A DNA stretch of 64,000 nt from Diphasiastrum complanatum. Lineage: Eukaryota; Streptophyta; Lycopodiopsida; Lycopodiales; Lycopodiaceae. Location of the stretch: contig CM055100.1 in assembly GCA_029204225.1 (NCBI GenBank), positions 46,604,073 to 46,668,072 on the forward strand, in the 5' to 3' direction. The position numbers were made by a program, and so were the translations under genes. Below are positions 21,690-34,000 of this stretch, one piece after another (the stretch's first letter is position 1; each line of letters begins with the position of its first letter). A model generated the notes under the pieces. The model did no database searches. It was not told the origin of the DNA and worked only from the letters and a program-made list of their open reading frames with translations.

Positions 21690-22892
21690 CACACATTCGT
21701 AGACATACAAATCGAGCTTAGCTTTCTTGCCAATCTTGAGTTGCTTCAAATCTACATAGGATGTATACAAAAAGCTTAAGGCCAGTAAAGCTCTCACTGA
21801 GTTGATGACTGTTCCAACTTTAGGAACCCATTGTTTTAATTTAGTCATACAAAATTGATGGCACTGTTACAAATGGATTGAGCTCTAAATTGATATTTGC
21901 ATTTCCACAGACAGGAATATTTAACAGCATGACAACTTTTGAGATGAAAAATTGTAGTGCAACTGCCTTTGAATTACTGCAATACAGATAATTATAGTAT
22001 ACTGCAAAAAGCTCATCAGGTCAGCAAGCTTTCGACATAAGCAGAAAAGGCTGCTTGAAACAGTAGAGTTTGATGCCCCAACTGTACAGAGAGGAGCGGA
22101 ACAAAAAACTCTATACGGTCTTTATTCCACATTATTTGAACCTGGAAAGCATAAAATTGAGATACATGAATAAAGCAGTCACCAAGCTCTTCCTATAAAG
22201 AAAGCAGAGTCACCTCTAAAAGAACCAAAAAGTAAAATGAGAAGCAAAATGACAATCATAATGTTGATCAAAGATAACAGTTCATGTGAGATCTTGCATA
22301 TCTTTGCTTGTCATTAGCATCGATATAAATGGATCATAGTTGCAGCGAATCGCAAATATATATACTCGCGATTATATTTGCAGCCATCATGTCACTCCAA
22401 AGCAAGCATTTGCCACGTTTTCATAGGGTTTGATATGGTTCAGTACGGTTTGTTGTGGTTCAGAAGGTTCGTTGTGGTTCACTAAGGTTCAATGCATATG
22501 GTTCGGTACACATTAGGTTTTAATGTCAGTTGGGTCATGACTTTTTGCTCTTTCTATTTGATACCTATATTGCATGTAATTACAAAATAATTATAATAAT
22601 AATGAATCACAATTCGAAACCCCCGAACAAATCACGATTCAGATCATGATTCTAGATTCTAGATTCAATAGATATATTATTCTTGTATAATGGCCATAAA
22701 TTTCTCATGATTACAAGTACTTGAAGTGAAAATATCATACATTTTTAGGTAGAAGTTATGATTGAATGAAAGCCGGCAGCTTACTACATGCTAGAAAAGC
22801 CAAGTTGCAAGATGGACTCGTGAAGAGGGGACACGAGGAGGAAACTCCTTGAATCCTTGCTGAACCATGTCCTCTTATAAGGTTGCAATGTG

Positions 22893-23075
22893 TTAGCCAA
22901 GAGTATTTTCAAGACAAAAAGAGCACAAGAAACAACCTTTGACCAGTTCTATGGACATGAAGCAAACTACTCCTTGTCCAATCTTTAGCTTACATAGGAT
23001 GCATATCCTTCCATCAGGTCGGGTCACAGGTATCTCTTGAAACAATTCTCTAATTATAAAGGATCGAGCATCCAT
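22893..23075 (-). other. Small frame conserved between the two segmental copies, unidentified
   Basis: A 60-codon frame (RSFIIRELFQEIPVTRPDGR, then KGCFLCSFCLENTLG) has a counterpart at 24728-24928 in unit 2 (RSSIIRELFQEMLPVTPPDG). Conservation may only reflect the recent duplication. It could be an exon or a decayed exon of an unknown gene on the minus strand. No family is recognised. Confidence 0.25.
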
Positions 23076-24727
23076 GAAGGGAGATAATATAACATGGAGG
23101 TTTCAACCTATGAACAACTACAAAGACTTATTCCATATTCTCTCATATTCTTTTTTTAAGAGGAAAGGCCAAAAAACATGCACCAAAACACTGTGTATAT
23201 CTAGTAACAAATTTGGAATACATCCAAAGTTACAAACTTGATTTGAGAAATCAATAGTTTCATTAGGCAACTGAAGCTTAAAACATAAATACAAACTTAG
23301 CCAGCAAGCATTGCTCATGTCTCATCAACGTATCTTCTAGCATGGGTTAACTTATGCAATAAGATGGGACAAGTACCAAAAGAAACCAATCTTTGTAAAA
23401 GTCCAAAAAACCTTAAAAGTTTGAGTTGAATATATATCAAAACAATAATATAGCAAAGAAAAAAAAACTTAGCCAGCAAGCATTGCTCATGTCTCATCAA
23501 TGGATTCTAGCATGGGTTAGCTTATGCAATAAGATGGGACTAAGTACCAAAAGAAACCAATCTTTGTATAAGTCCAAAAAAATTTACAAGTTTGCAAGAT
23601 GAACAACGCAATTAGTACCTGTCCTTTTTCGAAATAAAAAATTGCTTAAAAGAAGATGGGCATTCTTAAGAGGAAGTGAAGCCAAAACATCTTGAACCAA
23701 ATTATTGATACGAAATTTCGAATCTTCCAGTTCAATACTAGAGTAGAGTATAGTGTCGTGAAGTAAGAACAAAGCTCAGGTTTTTGTTTTCTACTCTATG
23801 CGAAGAGTTGAAAAATTTTACTAACTCTATAATACCAATAAACTAATCTAAAATCGCACTACAATTTACAGAACTGCATCCCCTAAACATCAGTTCATCC
23901 AAAGTTCATTAAGTGAAGGAAGCAAGGCTTTAAAGCAATTACTTAAACACTCAATAAGATTCGTTAGAGTGATTTTACAAGCCACACTAGTAAACCTAGG
24001 TCTTTAGGAACTTTGCGTAATTTCCACACCACACAAAAAGGGAAGATTTGGGAAACGACAAAGCATATTCAAATTGACAAAAAAATCTTAATGCTGTTTC
24101 TGTTACATTTTTACTTGGAAGAAAGTAGGCACTATAGATTCTTACTAAAGAATGGACTTCACCCAATAATGATTCCTGATAGATTTTCTTGCAAATAAAT
24201 ACAAAACTGTTCGAGAATCGCAAATATATATACTTGCGATATACATTTGCAGCCATCATGTCACTCCAAAGCAAGCATTTGCCACATTTTAATAGGGTTT
24301 GATATGGTTCAGTGGTTCAGAAGGTTCGTTGTGGTTCACTAAGGTTCAATTATGGTTCGGTACACATTAGGTTTTAATGTCAGTTGGGTCATGACTTTTT
24401 GCTCTTTCTATTTGATACCTATATTGCATGTAATTACAAAATAATTATAATAATAATTAGGAATCACAATTCGAAACTCCCGAACAAATCACGATTCGGA
24501 TCATGATTCTAGATTCTAGATTCAATAGATATATTTTTCTTGTATAATGGCCATAAATTTTCATGATTACAAGTACTTGAAGTGAAAATACATTTTTAGG
24601 TAGAAGTTATGATTGAATGAAAGCCCGCTGCCTACTACATGCTAGAAAAGCCAAGTTGCCAGATGGACTCGTGAAGAGGGGACACGCTTGAATGCTGAAC
24701 CATGTCCTCTTATAAGGTTGCCATGTG

Positions 24728-24928
24728 TTAGCCGAGAGTATTTTCAAGACAAAAAGAGCGCAAGAAACAACCTTTGACCAATTCTGTGGACATGAAGCAA
24801 ACTACTACTCGTCCAATATTTAGCTTACATAGGATCCATATCCTTCCATCAGGTGGGGTCACAGGTAGCATCTCTTGAAACAGTTCTCTGATTATAGAGG
24901 ATCGAGCATGCATGAAGGGAGATAACAT
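24728..24928 (-). other. Second copy of the small conserved frame
   Basis: A 66-codon counterpart of 22893-23075, with one codon inserted (ELFQEMLPVT against ELFQEIPVT) and the frame preserved. The in-frame indel is weak evidence for past coding. Confidence 0.25.
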
Positions 24929-25488
24929 AACATGGAGATTTCAACCTATGAACAACTACAAAGACTTATTCCATATTCTCACATTGCCAAACTAGCCTCT
25001 TTTTTTAAGAGGAAAGGCCAAAACACATGCACCAAAACACTGTGTATATCTAGTAACAAATTTGGAATATATCCAAAGTTACAAACTTGATTTGAGAAAT
25101 CAATAGTTTCATTAGGTAACTAAAGCTTAATTAATAAATATACATGCAACAAAAAAAGTCAAAAGAATAATATAGCAAATAAAAAAAAAACTTAGCGAGC
25201 AAGCATTGCTCATGTCTCATCAATGTATCTTCTAGCATGGGTTAACTTATACAATAAGATGGGACAAGTACCAAAAGAAACCAATCTTTGTAGAAGTCCA
25301 AAAAAACTTAAAAGTTTGAGCTGAATATATATCAAAACAATAATATAGCAAAGAAAAAAAAAACTTAGCCAGCAAGCATTGCTCATGTTGCATCAATGGA
25401 TTCTAGCATGAGTTAGAGGTTTTTAGGAACTTTGCGAAATTTCCAAACAGCATACAAAAAGGGAAGATTTGGGAAACGACAAAGCATA

Positions 25489-26027
25489 TTAAAATTGACA
25501 AATTCTGTTACATTTATAGATTCTTACTAAAGAATGGACTTCACCCAATAATGATTCCTGATAGATTTTCTTGCAAATAAATACAAAACTGTTCGAGAAT
25601 TTATTCACAAATAACATGACAAAAGTTCTATAAAATTCAAAAGAGTTTTCTTGAAAAGAAAATGAGGTGAGAATGTTACAAGAGGGAGGAGATAAGACTT
25701 TCTTCAGATTAAAAGCCACATGATTAAACCTAAGCTTTCCATTCCAATGAAAACCATGGACTGCAATAGATTCTTCAAAATAGAAGATGAACTTAGTAGT
25801 ACTCTTATAATAGATATTAACAAGTATGCATCAACTAAAGGACGACGACGAAATTTAGCTCCTTTTATAAAAATCCTGTTTTTAAAAGATGAATGATAGA
25901 TGTATGCACATTGCATAGTAACACGACCCCAGGAAGAATCACCAAACTTATAATAGCAATCATCACAAGAACAAAATATATTAAGGAAAGACCTGATTTT
26001 CTTCCCTAAAAGGTTTGGAACAATCAC
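25489..26027 (-). other. Two overlapping minus-strand frames, unidentified
   Basis: Frames of 107 codons (25704-26027) and 76 codons (25489-25719) overlap and could be one broken coding region. The second frame upstream reads HWNGKLRFNHVAFNLKKVLS and CNILTSFSFQENSFEFYRTF, which looks protein-like. I do not recognise the family. The sequence partly overlaps the end of segmental unit 2, whose homologue at 24000-24200 carries the same SFVFICKKIYQESLLGEVHS segment. Confidence 0.25.
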
Positions 26028-26035
26028 TGTTTCAT

Positions 26036-26640
26036 GGGTCCGTTTCGTACGTCATTTTGAAACGGGTTTGAAACCCATTTGAAACGGGAGGCTCAGGTTC
26101 GAAACGGGAAACTTTTTTAACGTTTCTTTTTTTTTGAAAATGTGTTTTTATGGGTTTTTTGGGGTTTAGACATGTCATAGAAAGACTAGTACCAATTAGA
26201 TACATCCAATTTCATGAGAATGCTCTAGAGAATGCAATTTCAAGAGGAGAAACTATGTCCGCTTTCCTCAGTCAAAAAAATTTGCATTTTTTTAACAGTC
26301 ATTTCGAACGTAAGAAACGCGTTTCAAAACGGACCCGTTTCGAACGGGGTGTCTCAAACGTGTTTCTTTGTTCGAAACGCGTTTCGATGAAACATTGCCG
26401 AACAATACGAGCATCACCATAGGCCTTTATCCATAGTGTTGAGCTTAGTTGCCCGTTCCAGAACGGAACGCATTCTGGTACGTTTTTTTTACAAAGCATT
26501 TAATTCATATAAATAATTAAAATAATTAAATTATTATGAATATCGTTCCAACCAGGAACGTTCCCGAATGTACGGAACGTTCGGAACGGAACATTCCGAC
26601 CCATTTTGGTCGAAACGGGCTTCTAAGGTGTTGAGGAACA
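26036..26640. repeat. Cluster of GAAACG / GGAACG motifs
   Basis: Three patches (26036-26118, 26296-26395, 26447-26640) are packed with gaaacggg, cgtttcgaa, gttcggaacgg and complements, in an AT-rich background. The outer patches are roughly inverted: gtccgtttcgtacg at the left, cattttggtcgaaacgggc at the right. It may be a decayed inverted-repeat element. Confidence 0.6.
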
Positions 26641-27230
26641 TTTCATACTCAGGAAACATGGACCCCCAGAAAATGGAAAATGATAATTCAGAAACGGAAT
26701 ATGGGAAAATACACACAGCATAAGCTGCATAACAAAAGCAAACTAATGCAAAGTAAATACAATAGTGCATGTGGACCAGAGGGAGAAAGTGATGCATAAT
26801 GCAAGGTTTTGAATATTTTTTACAGCCTTTATGTGTTGTTTGTTTTCACCCTAACAAATCCACTTAAAGATAATCCCAAAAAATAATAATGAAAAACACG
26901 TCGTCCAAATCCGGAACGATGCGTATTTGATCATTCCAAAACATGACAAGGAGGAGAAGGGCTGATCGTAGCTCGAAGAGTATAACAATGTTAGGATACA
27001 ATCTCCACAACATGGAAAGCTTTTGGGAATGTTTCAACTCTTTCATAACTTTAGCTTGGCCAGATTATAACCTCTAGGAAAATAGGAGTAAAGTTACAAG
27101 CTTCATGAGGCCAAGCCACCTCAAAACGTGCTTTAGAATTAAAACAATTTCCATCAATGTGCACAATTAAGAAGACCCTAAACGACTCAAATCCACATTT
27201 AGCTATAGTAGTATAAACTATGAAGATGTT

Positions 27231-27725
27231 TTAACTCTTCTTTAAGAAACTTAGAGCTGTGCACTTTTCTAGCTTCTCGACAACCTTATAACAAGCCAAG
27301 GACTTATCCTTGAAAAAAAGTTGCGATACTTTGAAGGTTGCATCTGCCAAGATACATGCCATTTGAAGGTTGAGAGTACATTCACCTAATTTGGCATTGG
27401 AAACAAAGAGGTGGTGTAGACCAGAACTGGCATGGGAAGATACAACTTGACATTTTTTATTATGAGGATTAACTCCAAAAGTGACACTATGACAAGGGAA
27501 AAGAAAATTGTAAATCAATATTTCAATAGTTATTTATTTATCCATGGAAGTCTTAATATTTCTCATTTCATGCAAAGTGAACATTTTATGCTCAAATCCC
27601 AGACAGATGTGAAACCTATTCTTACATAAGCCACGAACACATTCTAAAGATGCCACCAGCATATCATTAAGAACTAATTTCATAACCAGTAGTTTCATGT
27701 GTTTGTCAAACACCATAAACTTCAT
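27231..27725 (-). other. Minus-strand reading frame with a single stop, unidentified
   Basis: Two frames, 27534-27725 (64 codons including its stop) and 27231-27518 (96 codons including its stop), are in the same phase and separated by one stop, giving about 160 codons. The second follows a pyrimidine-rich run ending in AG near 27490 on the minus strand, like an exon start, and reads VTFGVNPHNKKCQVVSSHAS and ILADATFKVSQLFFKD. No family is recognised. Its right end is only 159 bp downstream of the UNC-50 stop codon, so that part may simply be 3' UTR. Confidence 0.25.
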
Positions 27726-27883
27726 ATATGATGCAAATCATCTGAAAAGTGTGGAATAGAATTCTCAAGCACCACAATGGATCAACAATTATAGAGCCCA
27801 AGCAATCTATCTACCAGATCATACATATCACAAGGGTTTCTCAAGTAAGCATAGTTACCCGCATCATCAATGAGAGGAGACTG

Positions 27884-27942
27884 TCATTGACTGAAGTACA
27901 AACTCAATATGAATCTTGAAGGGTTAAAGCCTGCAAGCAATG
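27884..27942 (-). CDS. UNC-50 terminal exon
   Basis: After acceptor GTTGCAG (27943-27949) the exon supplies CA to the split Ala codon, then [18 protein letters not shown] and TGA at 27884-27886. The GFNPSR motif near the C-terminus is a landmark of plant UNC-50 proteins as I remember them. The exon is 8.6 kb from the previous one but its phase fits. Confidence 0.92.
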
Positions 27943-28055
27943 CTGCAACATTGTATACATTTCCACAAAACTTGATTAGCAATTTTCAATGTCTCACCAA
28001 AGCTTCAATCCAAGAGCACTGATTTATAAAAAACTATTAAACTGACACAGAGTAG

Positions 28056-28096
<41 letters not shown>

Positions 28097-31000
28097 GCAC
28101 CAAGAGCAGAGGCTGTTGCAATCAACCTGCCAAAAGAACAAGTGGTAACCACATGTGCAACCCCCGTACAAGTCAGAGGTGCCTCATGTAGCATTCAATC
28201 TCAGAGTACAAGAAGACATACCAGACCTTGTACCAGACTACAACTTAAAAGTTCCACAATCAGGACTGACCATTGTACATTTCTTTGACCACATTTGATA
28301 TTTAGGGATTACCTACACAGCTTACGGTGTTATCTAGGAAGAGCTACAATCTGAGCACCCCTTTGCATTTCTTTCAGCACAATTGATATTTGGGGATCTC
28401 AGCTAGACATTTGGGGATTATCTAGACAGCATTTGCTACAAGCCCTTTTGTCTCTTTATGGATTGTAATATGCTTTACAATTTGGTTTTACGAGATATTT
28501 GAATTTTGAATAGTGCATAAAAACTTTTAGAATGTCGCGCACTTCATTTTATGCACTTTTCAAAAATGAAAACTGTCAAATGCCCATCGGAATATGTCAA
28601 ATTTTCTTAGCGGACCATATACAATACATTAGGTAGCTCCTTGAGCCTTGGCCCCTCATATTATGATTTGGCCTTTGGCCTTCTAGTCACCAATAGGAAT
28701 TAATAGCTACAAGAATTGATTATCAGGTAATCATTGGACTCTAATCAGTAATTCGCAGACCTGGCCTTGATTTGGGCCTCCAGACAGTTTAAATAGGCCA
28801 AAGGCCTTATTAATGAATAAAGAATTGATTACAGCATAGAACATTATTCCATACCAAAAGATATGGAATGTATCATTCTGTACGTACGGAATGTGCTTAA
28901 TCCCTAAGCACGAGGTCTTTTTATCTTTAAGGACTAATTTGGGTTATTGTTGACAGACTAACCAAGATGGCACAATTCATTCCAACCAAGCAGTCTGTCA
29001 AAGCTTCAGAACTTGCTCAGCTTTTCGTGGAAAAAGCAAGAGTTGATTTCCTGCATGATATGCAAGAAATGTTGTTAGTAGCTCGCGAAAACATGAAAAT
29101 AGCTACCCATGCATCCGACGCCACGTGCCCTAGGACAGGGATAGCAGATAACTAGCATAAAAGTTCGCCTAAGGTTGAAAGGAGATTCATTCTTTCAAGC
29201 TAGTTGGTTTCTTGAGGAGCTTGGAGAGCTAAGCTCCTTACATTTTATATCAAAGCATCAGGAGAAATCCATTCTAAAGAGAAAATAGCCCGTTTTAGAA
29301 AGAGTGTGTCAAGAAACACTTACTTTTCTCCTTTTTCTTGAAATTTTGGTAGAAAGATCAAGGGTAACGGCCTTAGGCTTGTGCATTCAATGTGAGGCCG
29401 TCTGCATCACTTTTTCTCTTGAGCATGAATCTGATTTCTACAAGGGCAATATCATTTCTATACGGGCTAAAAAAAAAGTAGGGCAACACACCTTTTAACA
29501 ACCTTCATAACTTCATAGTCTAAGTTAAGAGTTTGACTCTAGTCAATAGTATATGTGCATGAATATATGCATTATTTTGGGGTGACAACTATTTAGGATG
29601 AACACCAGATTAAGAGCCTTATTAATAGTCAGTTGCTTTAGCAAATCTGATAGGTGTCTCTAGCAAAATGTATATAATGAAGCATGTCCTACCACAATTG
29701 TATGGGACATAGTTGAAGTTCGCCTCATCATTTGTGGACTCTTCCATATGTTTGGCTATTGTTTCACCACAATAGGAATCTTATCCTAGTTGCTTGTATG
29801 AACAAGTCAGTTTCTAACCTCCTTTAGAAAATTGGAAGTAGTTGATATAGTCATTCTGCAAATGCCTTCCAACTCGAAGGTAATGCACACAAGTAAGTGT
29901 AAGAAACTATCCAAGCTATTGTGAACTATGGAAAGTCATTAAGTAAATTGGTGAGGTGGCCTATAAGTTAGAGTTAACTTAGAGATGTGAAGTGCATCCA
30001 GTTTTCCATGTAAGCTACTTGAAAAGTGCTCACATTAAGGTGACAACCTTGTAGAAGGCTTGGTCTCACTAGAGAAAAAAGATGCCTCGGATCATAACGT
30101 ATTCTAGACAGGAGGGAAAGGCGATTGAAAAATCATGTCCTTCAAGAATATCTAGTTGCGTGGAAAGGACTTCCCTTGTTTGAAGCTACTTGGGAGTCAT
30201 TACAGGCTATGTCAAGTGTACCCCAAGTTTTTCATTGAGGAACGATGACTTTCCTAAAAGGGGTGAGAATGTTAGGCCCCAATCATGGCCCTAACGTACC
30301 CCAGAAGGACCAAACAAAGTGGGTATAGTAACCGCCAGCGACAAGCCACAACCAACGATAGGTCAGTAGGTGCCAAGTGGCCCTAGTAGTGGGCGTGACT
30401 CCCACCCTAGTGTAGGGACCCGACAATATTATAGGTCACTGGATGTGTCATTGTAGGTGGCCTTGTAGGCGGCCCAACCAGGACACGCAAGCCACCAATC
30501 GAGCGACGAGGCCAGTAGATCCGACGTGCAACTGACAAGGTCACCCCAACACGCCAATGAACGATGACTAGGGTTAGTTGGCTAAACGTTGGAGTGGACC
30601 AACTTAGGCACGAGCATGGGGGTGGCGGTTTGTCTTAGTCATTACACCTATCTAGCGTGTCTGGGCTTGTTTTGGCCAGCTTACATGGATTAGCTACCCA
30701 TGCATGGAGTCTGGTGTTTCCACAAACCCCGGTCCATTGGGAAACAAACCGCGATTAGTCAAAGAATAGGTCAGGTTCGATTTGAAATTGGACCAAAAAA
30801 AAAAAAATGGTTCTTTGATTCTAAACGATTCTTTGATTGTGACATTAATGATGTAGAAAATAGAAGCCTAAGGATCCTGGATCTTAACTATTCAATCGCA
30901 CAAAGCGTTCTCAAAAGAAAGAGAGAGATGGCTAGAAACCCTCTTGTAGAAACTCGTGGACAGCCAAGGAGAATAGTCAGTATTGCTTACAAAGGGTCTC

Positions 31001-34000
31001 ATACAAATGGGATGCACACATACATATAGTCCAAGATGACTATCTAACTTCATGACTATTGGCTATCCAACTACTTGACTATTGGCTATCCAACTACTTG
31101 ACTATTGACTATCCAACTTTCTATAAGTTACATAGAAAGAATAAGGTACCTCCAATATGTCAAGTTGGGGTACTTATTGTCACAATTAGGCCTAGTGGAC
31201 CCATGAGTCCCTACCAAGTTAATTTCATACTAACTTAGCTAACTCTATGTTTAGTAGGCCTAATATAATAAATGACCATGGTTACACAACTCTCGACCTT
31301 TTGGGTCAAAGTAACCTATGGTAATGTAAGCGATTCCATTTACATTCCAACACCCTCCTTAAATGGAAATGCATAGCATAACATGAAGTAACTTCTCGAA
31401 AGAGAAAAATGCAACTTGCTGTCCGAACTTCACGTCGCCAAATAAACTTCGCACCGAAGTAGTCGAAATCTCATCCCCAATCATGTCCAACATATAAAAG
31501 GAAAAGAATGCGTAATAATGAAGCATCAAGTCGAAGGGTGAGGATTTGCATGCTCCATCTGAAGTAGGGAACCAACATAAACTCGGCAATAAGTCGAAAC
31601 ATGGACTTGTAATCCATCACAGGCTCCCACATCATTCAAAAATACTTCTTAACATAAGGACAATAAAAAAGAGTACCAAACTCTTTTGGCATCACATCCT
31701 CCCGAACCTTACCATAAATGACTTGCTCACATAGAATAGGCAATGTACCAACATCATGATGAAGAGTAAGTGTAGAACCAAAAAAATCAGCAAGAGGTAC
31801 TAATTTTAAAGAGGCATGTGCCTTCCCTTCATAGTAAGACATTTCTTTGTTGTCGTGCAAAGTCTCCAATAGCCGACAAGGAACTGTTATGGGTTGTTCA
31901 ACACTTTGCTGTCCAAAGTGTTCCCAACATGGACCATGTTGTCCATAATCTTCCGCAGGTTGTTCCCAAAGCATAATGGACTACGCATGATGTAAAATGG
32001 GCTGTAAATGACCAAAAGAAGATGACTGAACCTGCTGTCCAACGCCTTCATCATAAAAATTTGGCACGCTATCAAGAGATGCATCAACGATGGCGTCATC
32101 AAAGTTGTCCCTCGAAGAGGCATGGGAAGACATAGAAGATTCTTCAAGTAATGAAAAATTCTCTCCAAACAAATGCTCGCTCTTAACATTTTGAACAAAA
32201 GTACTAATTGACACATGTTGACTCCCTCCTCGGTTAGTACAAAATGGTTCCAAAGAGTGCTCAAACTTTTCAGCCTTTGCTAAAACATCAAATTGAAAAG
32301 GTTTCGCATGAAACTTTTCACTAATGCATCCATCATATGCATTAACTTGCGGTGACTTGAAAAAAGAAGATTGTTTCAACATTTGCTCCATGTATCGTTG
32401 TTGAGAGATGAAGATTCTAGCCCCATGTGGAAGATCAACAAGAACCCAAGTGTGGTTCTTCATGAGTGAGTTATACTCCTCTTGCATTGCATCCTCCCAA
32501 CATTTTACTCCTTTGGCCTGCTCATAAAAAACAGGTTCTACTGCACCATCCTCAATAGAAATAAGAGCAAAATCAAAAAAATCAGCAAATTCTACTGATT
32601 CAGTAGAGGCACGAGTCTTCCCTTCATAGAAATGATCCACTTTGTTGTCCTGCAAAGTCTGCAACAACCATTTAGGGACTGGTTTGGGCTGTCCAACAGC
32701 CTTACCTTTGTCAACACTTTGTTGTCCAAAGTGTTCCGAACTTGGACCGTGTTGTCCAATGTCTTCAACAGGGTGCTCTTCACCATAAATAGGTTCCTTT
32801 GTTGTCCAAAGTGTTCCGAACTTGGACCTTGCTGTCCAATGTCTTCAACAGGGTGCTCTTCACCATAAATAGGTTCTTCTTGATGAACTATGGGCTGCAA
32901 AATTGAAGTAGTAGTGGGCTGTCCACTAGAAGTTGATGGCAATCCCTTATCTTCATGATTAGATGGCAAAACCAAATCTGGAAATATTTCAAGATATGCA
33001 TCATGCAACCAAAGATGCGTAAGTGAGAAACAGTAGGCTTCTTACCATACCAAACTTCATAAGGAGTTAATACCTTCAAGGCTTTAGTAGGACACCGATT
33101 ACTAATGTAAGCCGCCGTTATAACCGCTTCAACCCAAAACTTGTGAGGTAGGCCCTTTGCCTTAAGCATGCATCAAGCCATCTCCATGATAGTGCGATTC
33201 TTTCTTTCAGCAACACCATTTTGTTGAGGTGTGTAAGGAGTTGTCATTTGATGAAAGCATAAGCCGTGCAACCAAAGTTGCGTAAGTGAGAAACAATAGG
33301 CTTCTTACCATACCAAACTTCATAAGGAGTTAATACCTTCAAGGCTTTAGTAGGACACCGATTACTAATGTAGGCCGCCGTTATAACCGCTGCAGCCCAA
33401 AACTTGTGAGGTAGGCCCTTTTCCTTGAGCATGCATCGAGCCATCTCAATGATAGTGCGATTCTTTCTTTCGGCAATACCATTTTGTTGAGGTGTGTAAG
33501 GAGTTGTCATTTCATGATGGATACCTTTGCTTTGAAGATAAGTACCGAACGTATTCTTTATATATTCCCCCTCGGTCGGTATGTAAGATCTTCAAAGAGT
33601 GCCCAAACTGGTTTTCTATCATTGCTAGAAAATCCTTAAACGTTGAAAAACTTCAGATTTTGCCTTCATAGGATAAATCCATGTAAATCTTGAAAAGTCA
33701 TCAATAGAAGCAACAAAGTACTTACACCTTCCAATGGATTCGGTCCTCATTGGACCACATACATCACTATGAACCAAATCAAATTTGCCATCAACTCTTA
33801 TAGTTCCATCAATTGGAAAAGCTTGCCTTTGAATTTTCCAAGTATGCAGCCTTCGCATACATGTCCTTCGGGATGCTCAATATTAAGAATGTCTTCAACC
33901 ATATTGAATCTCTTCAACATCTTCAAGCTAGCAAAGTTGAGATGTCCAAACCTAGCATGCCATAATTCAGCCAACTCCAAAGAATGTGAACTTGATGCAA

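Larger units (their letters stand above)
19870..22340. other. Intergenic DNA, no gene recognised
   Basis: About 2.5 kb of AT-rich sequence with no recognisable protein domain on either strand. It contains a (CA)n microsatellite at 20668-20704 and two short tandem duplications at 21105-21211 and 21567-21689, listed separately. Short frames here look like chance. Confidence 0.5.
22347..25600. repeat. Segmental tandem duplication of a unit of about 1.87 kb
   Basis: Unit 1 (22347-24214) and unit 2 (24215-25600) start with the same gaatcgcaaatatatatac and share long stretches in the same order: gccatcatgtcactccaaag (22383 and 24252), the ggttcgttgtggttcac block, the ggacatgaagcaaactact block (22952 and 24789) and gggaagatttgggaaacgac (24040 and 25460). 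Unit 2 is shorter, mainly because the part equivalent to 23530-23990 is gone. Within each unit a segment of about 170 bp (cttagccagcaagcattgctc) is itself repeated (23296 and 23468; 25190 and 25364). Confidence 0.92.

Noticed and set aside
22430-22510. ggttcggt/ggttcgttgtggttca short repeats as a tRNA B-box or Pol III gene
   Set aside because: The motifs are only loosely B-box-like, no A box at proper spacing and no cloverleaf could be drawn.
28660-28810. ggcctttggcc/ggccaaaggcc as termini of an inverted-repeat transposon
   Set aside because: Only 11 bp match and no target duplication is seen on either side.
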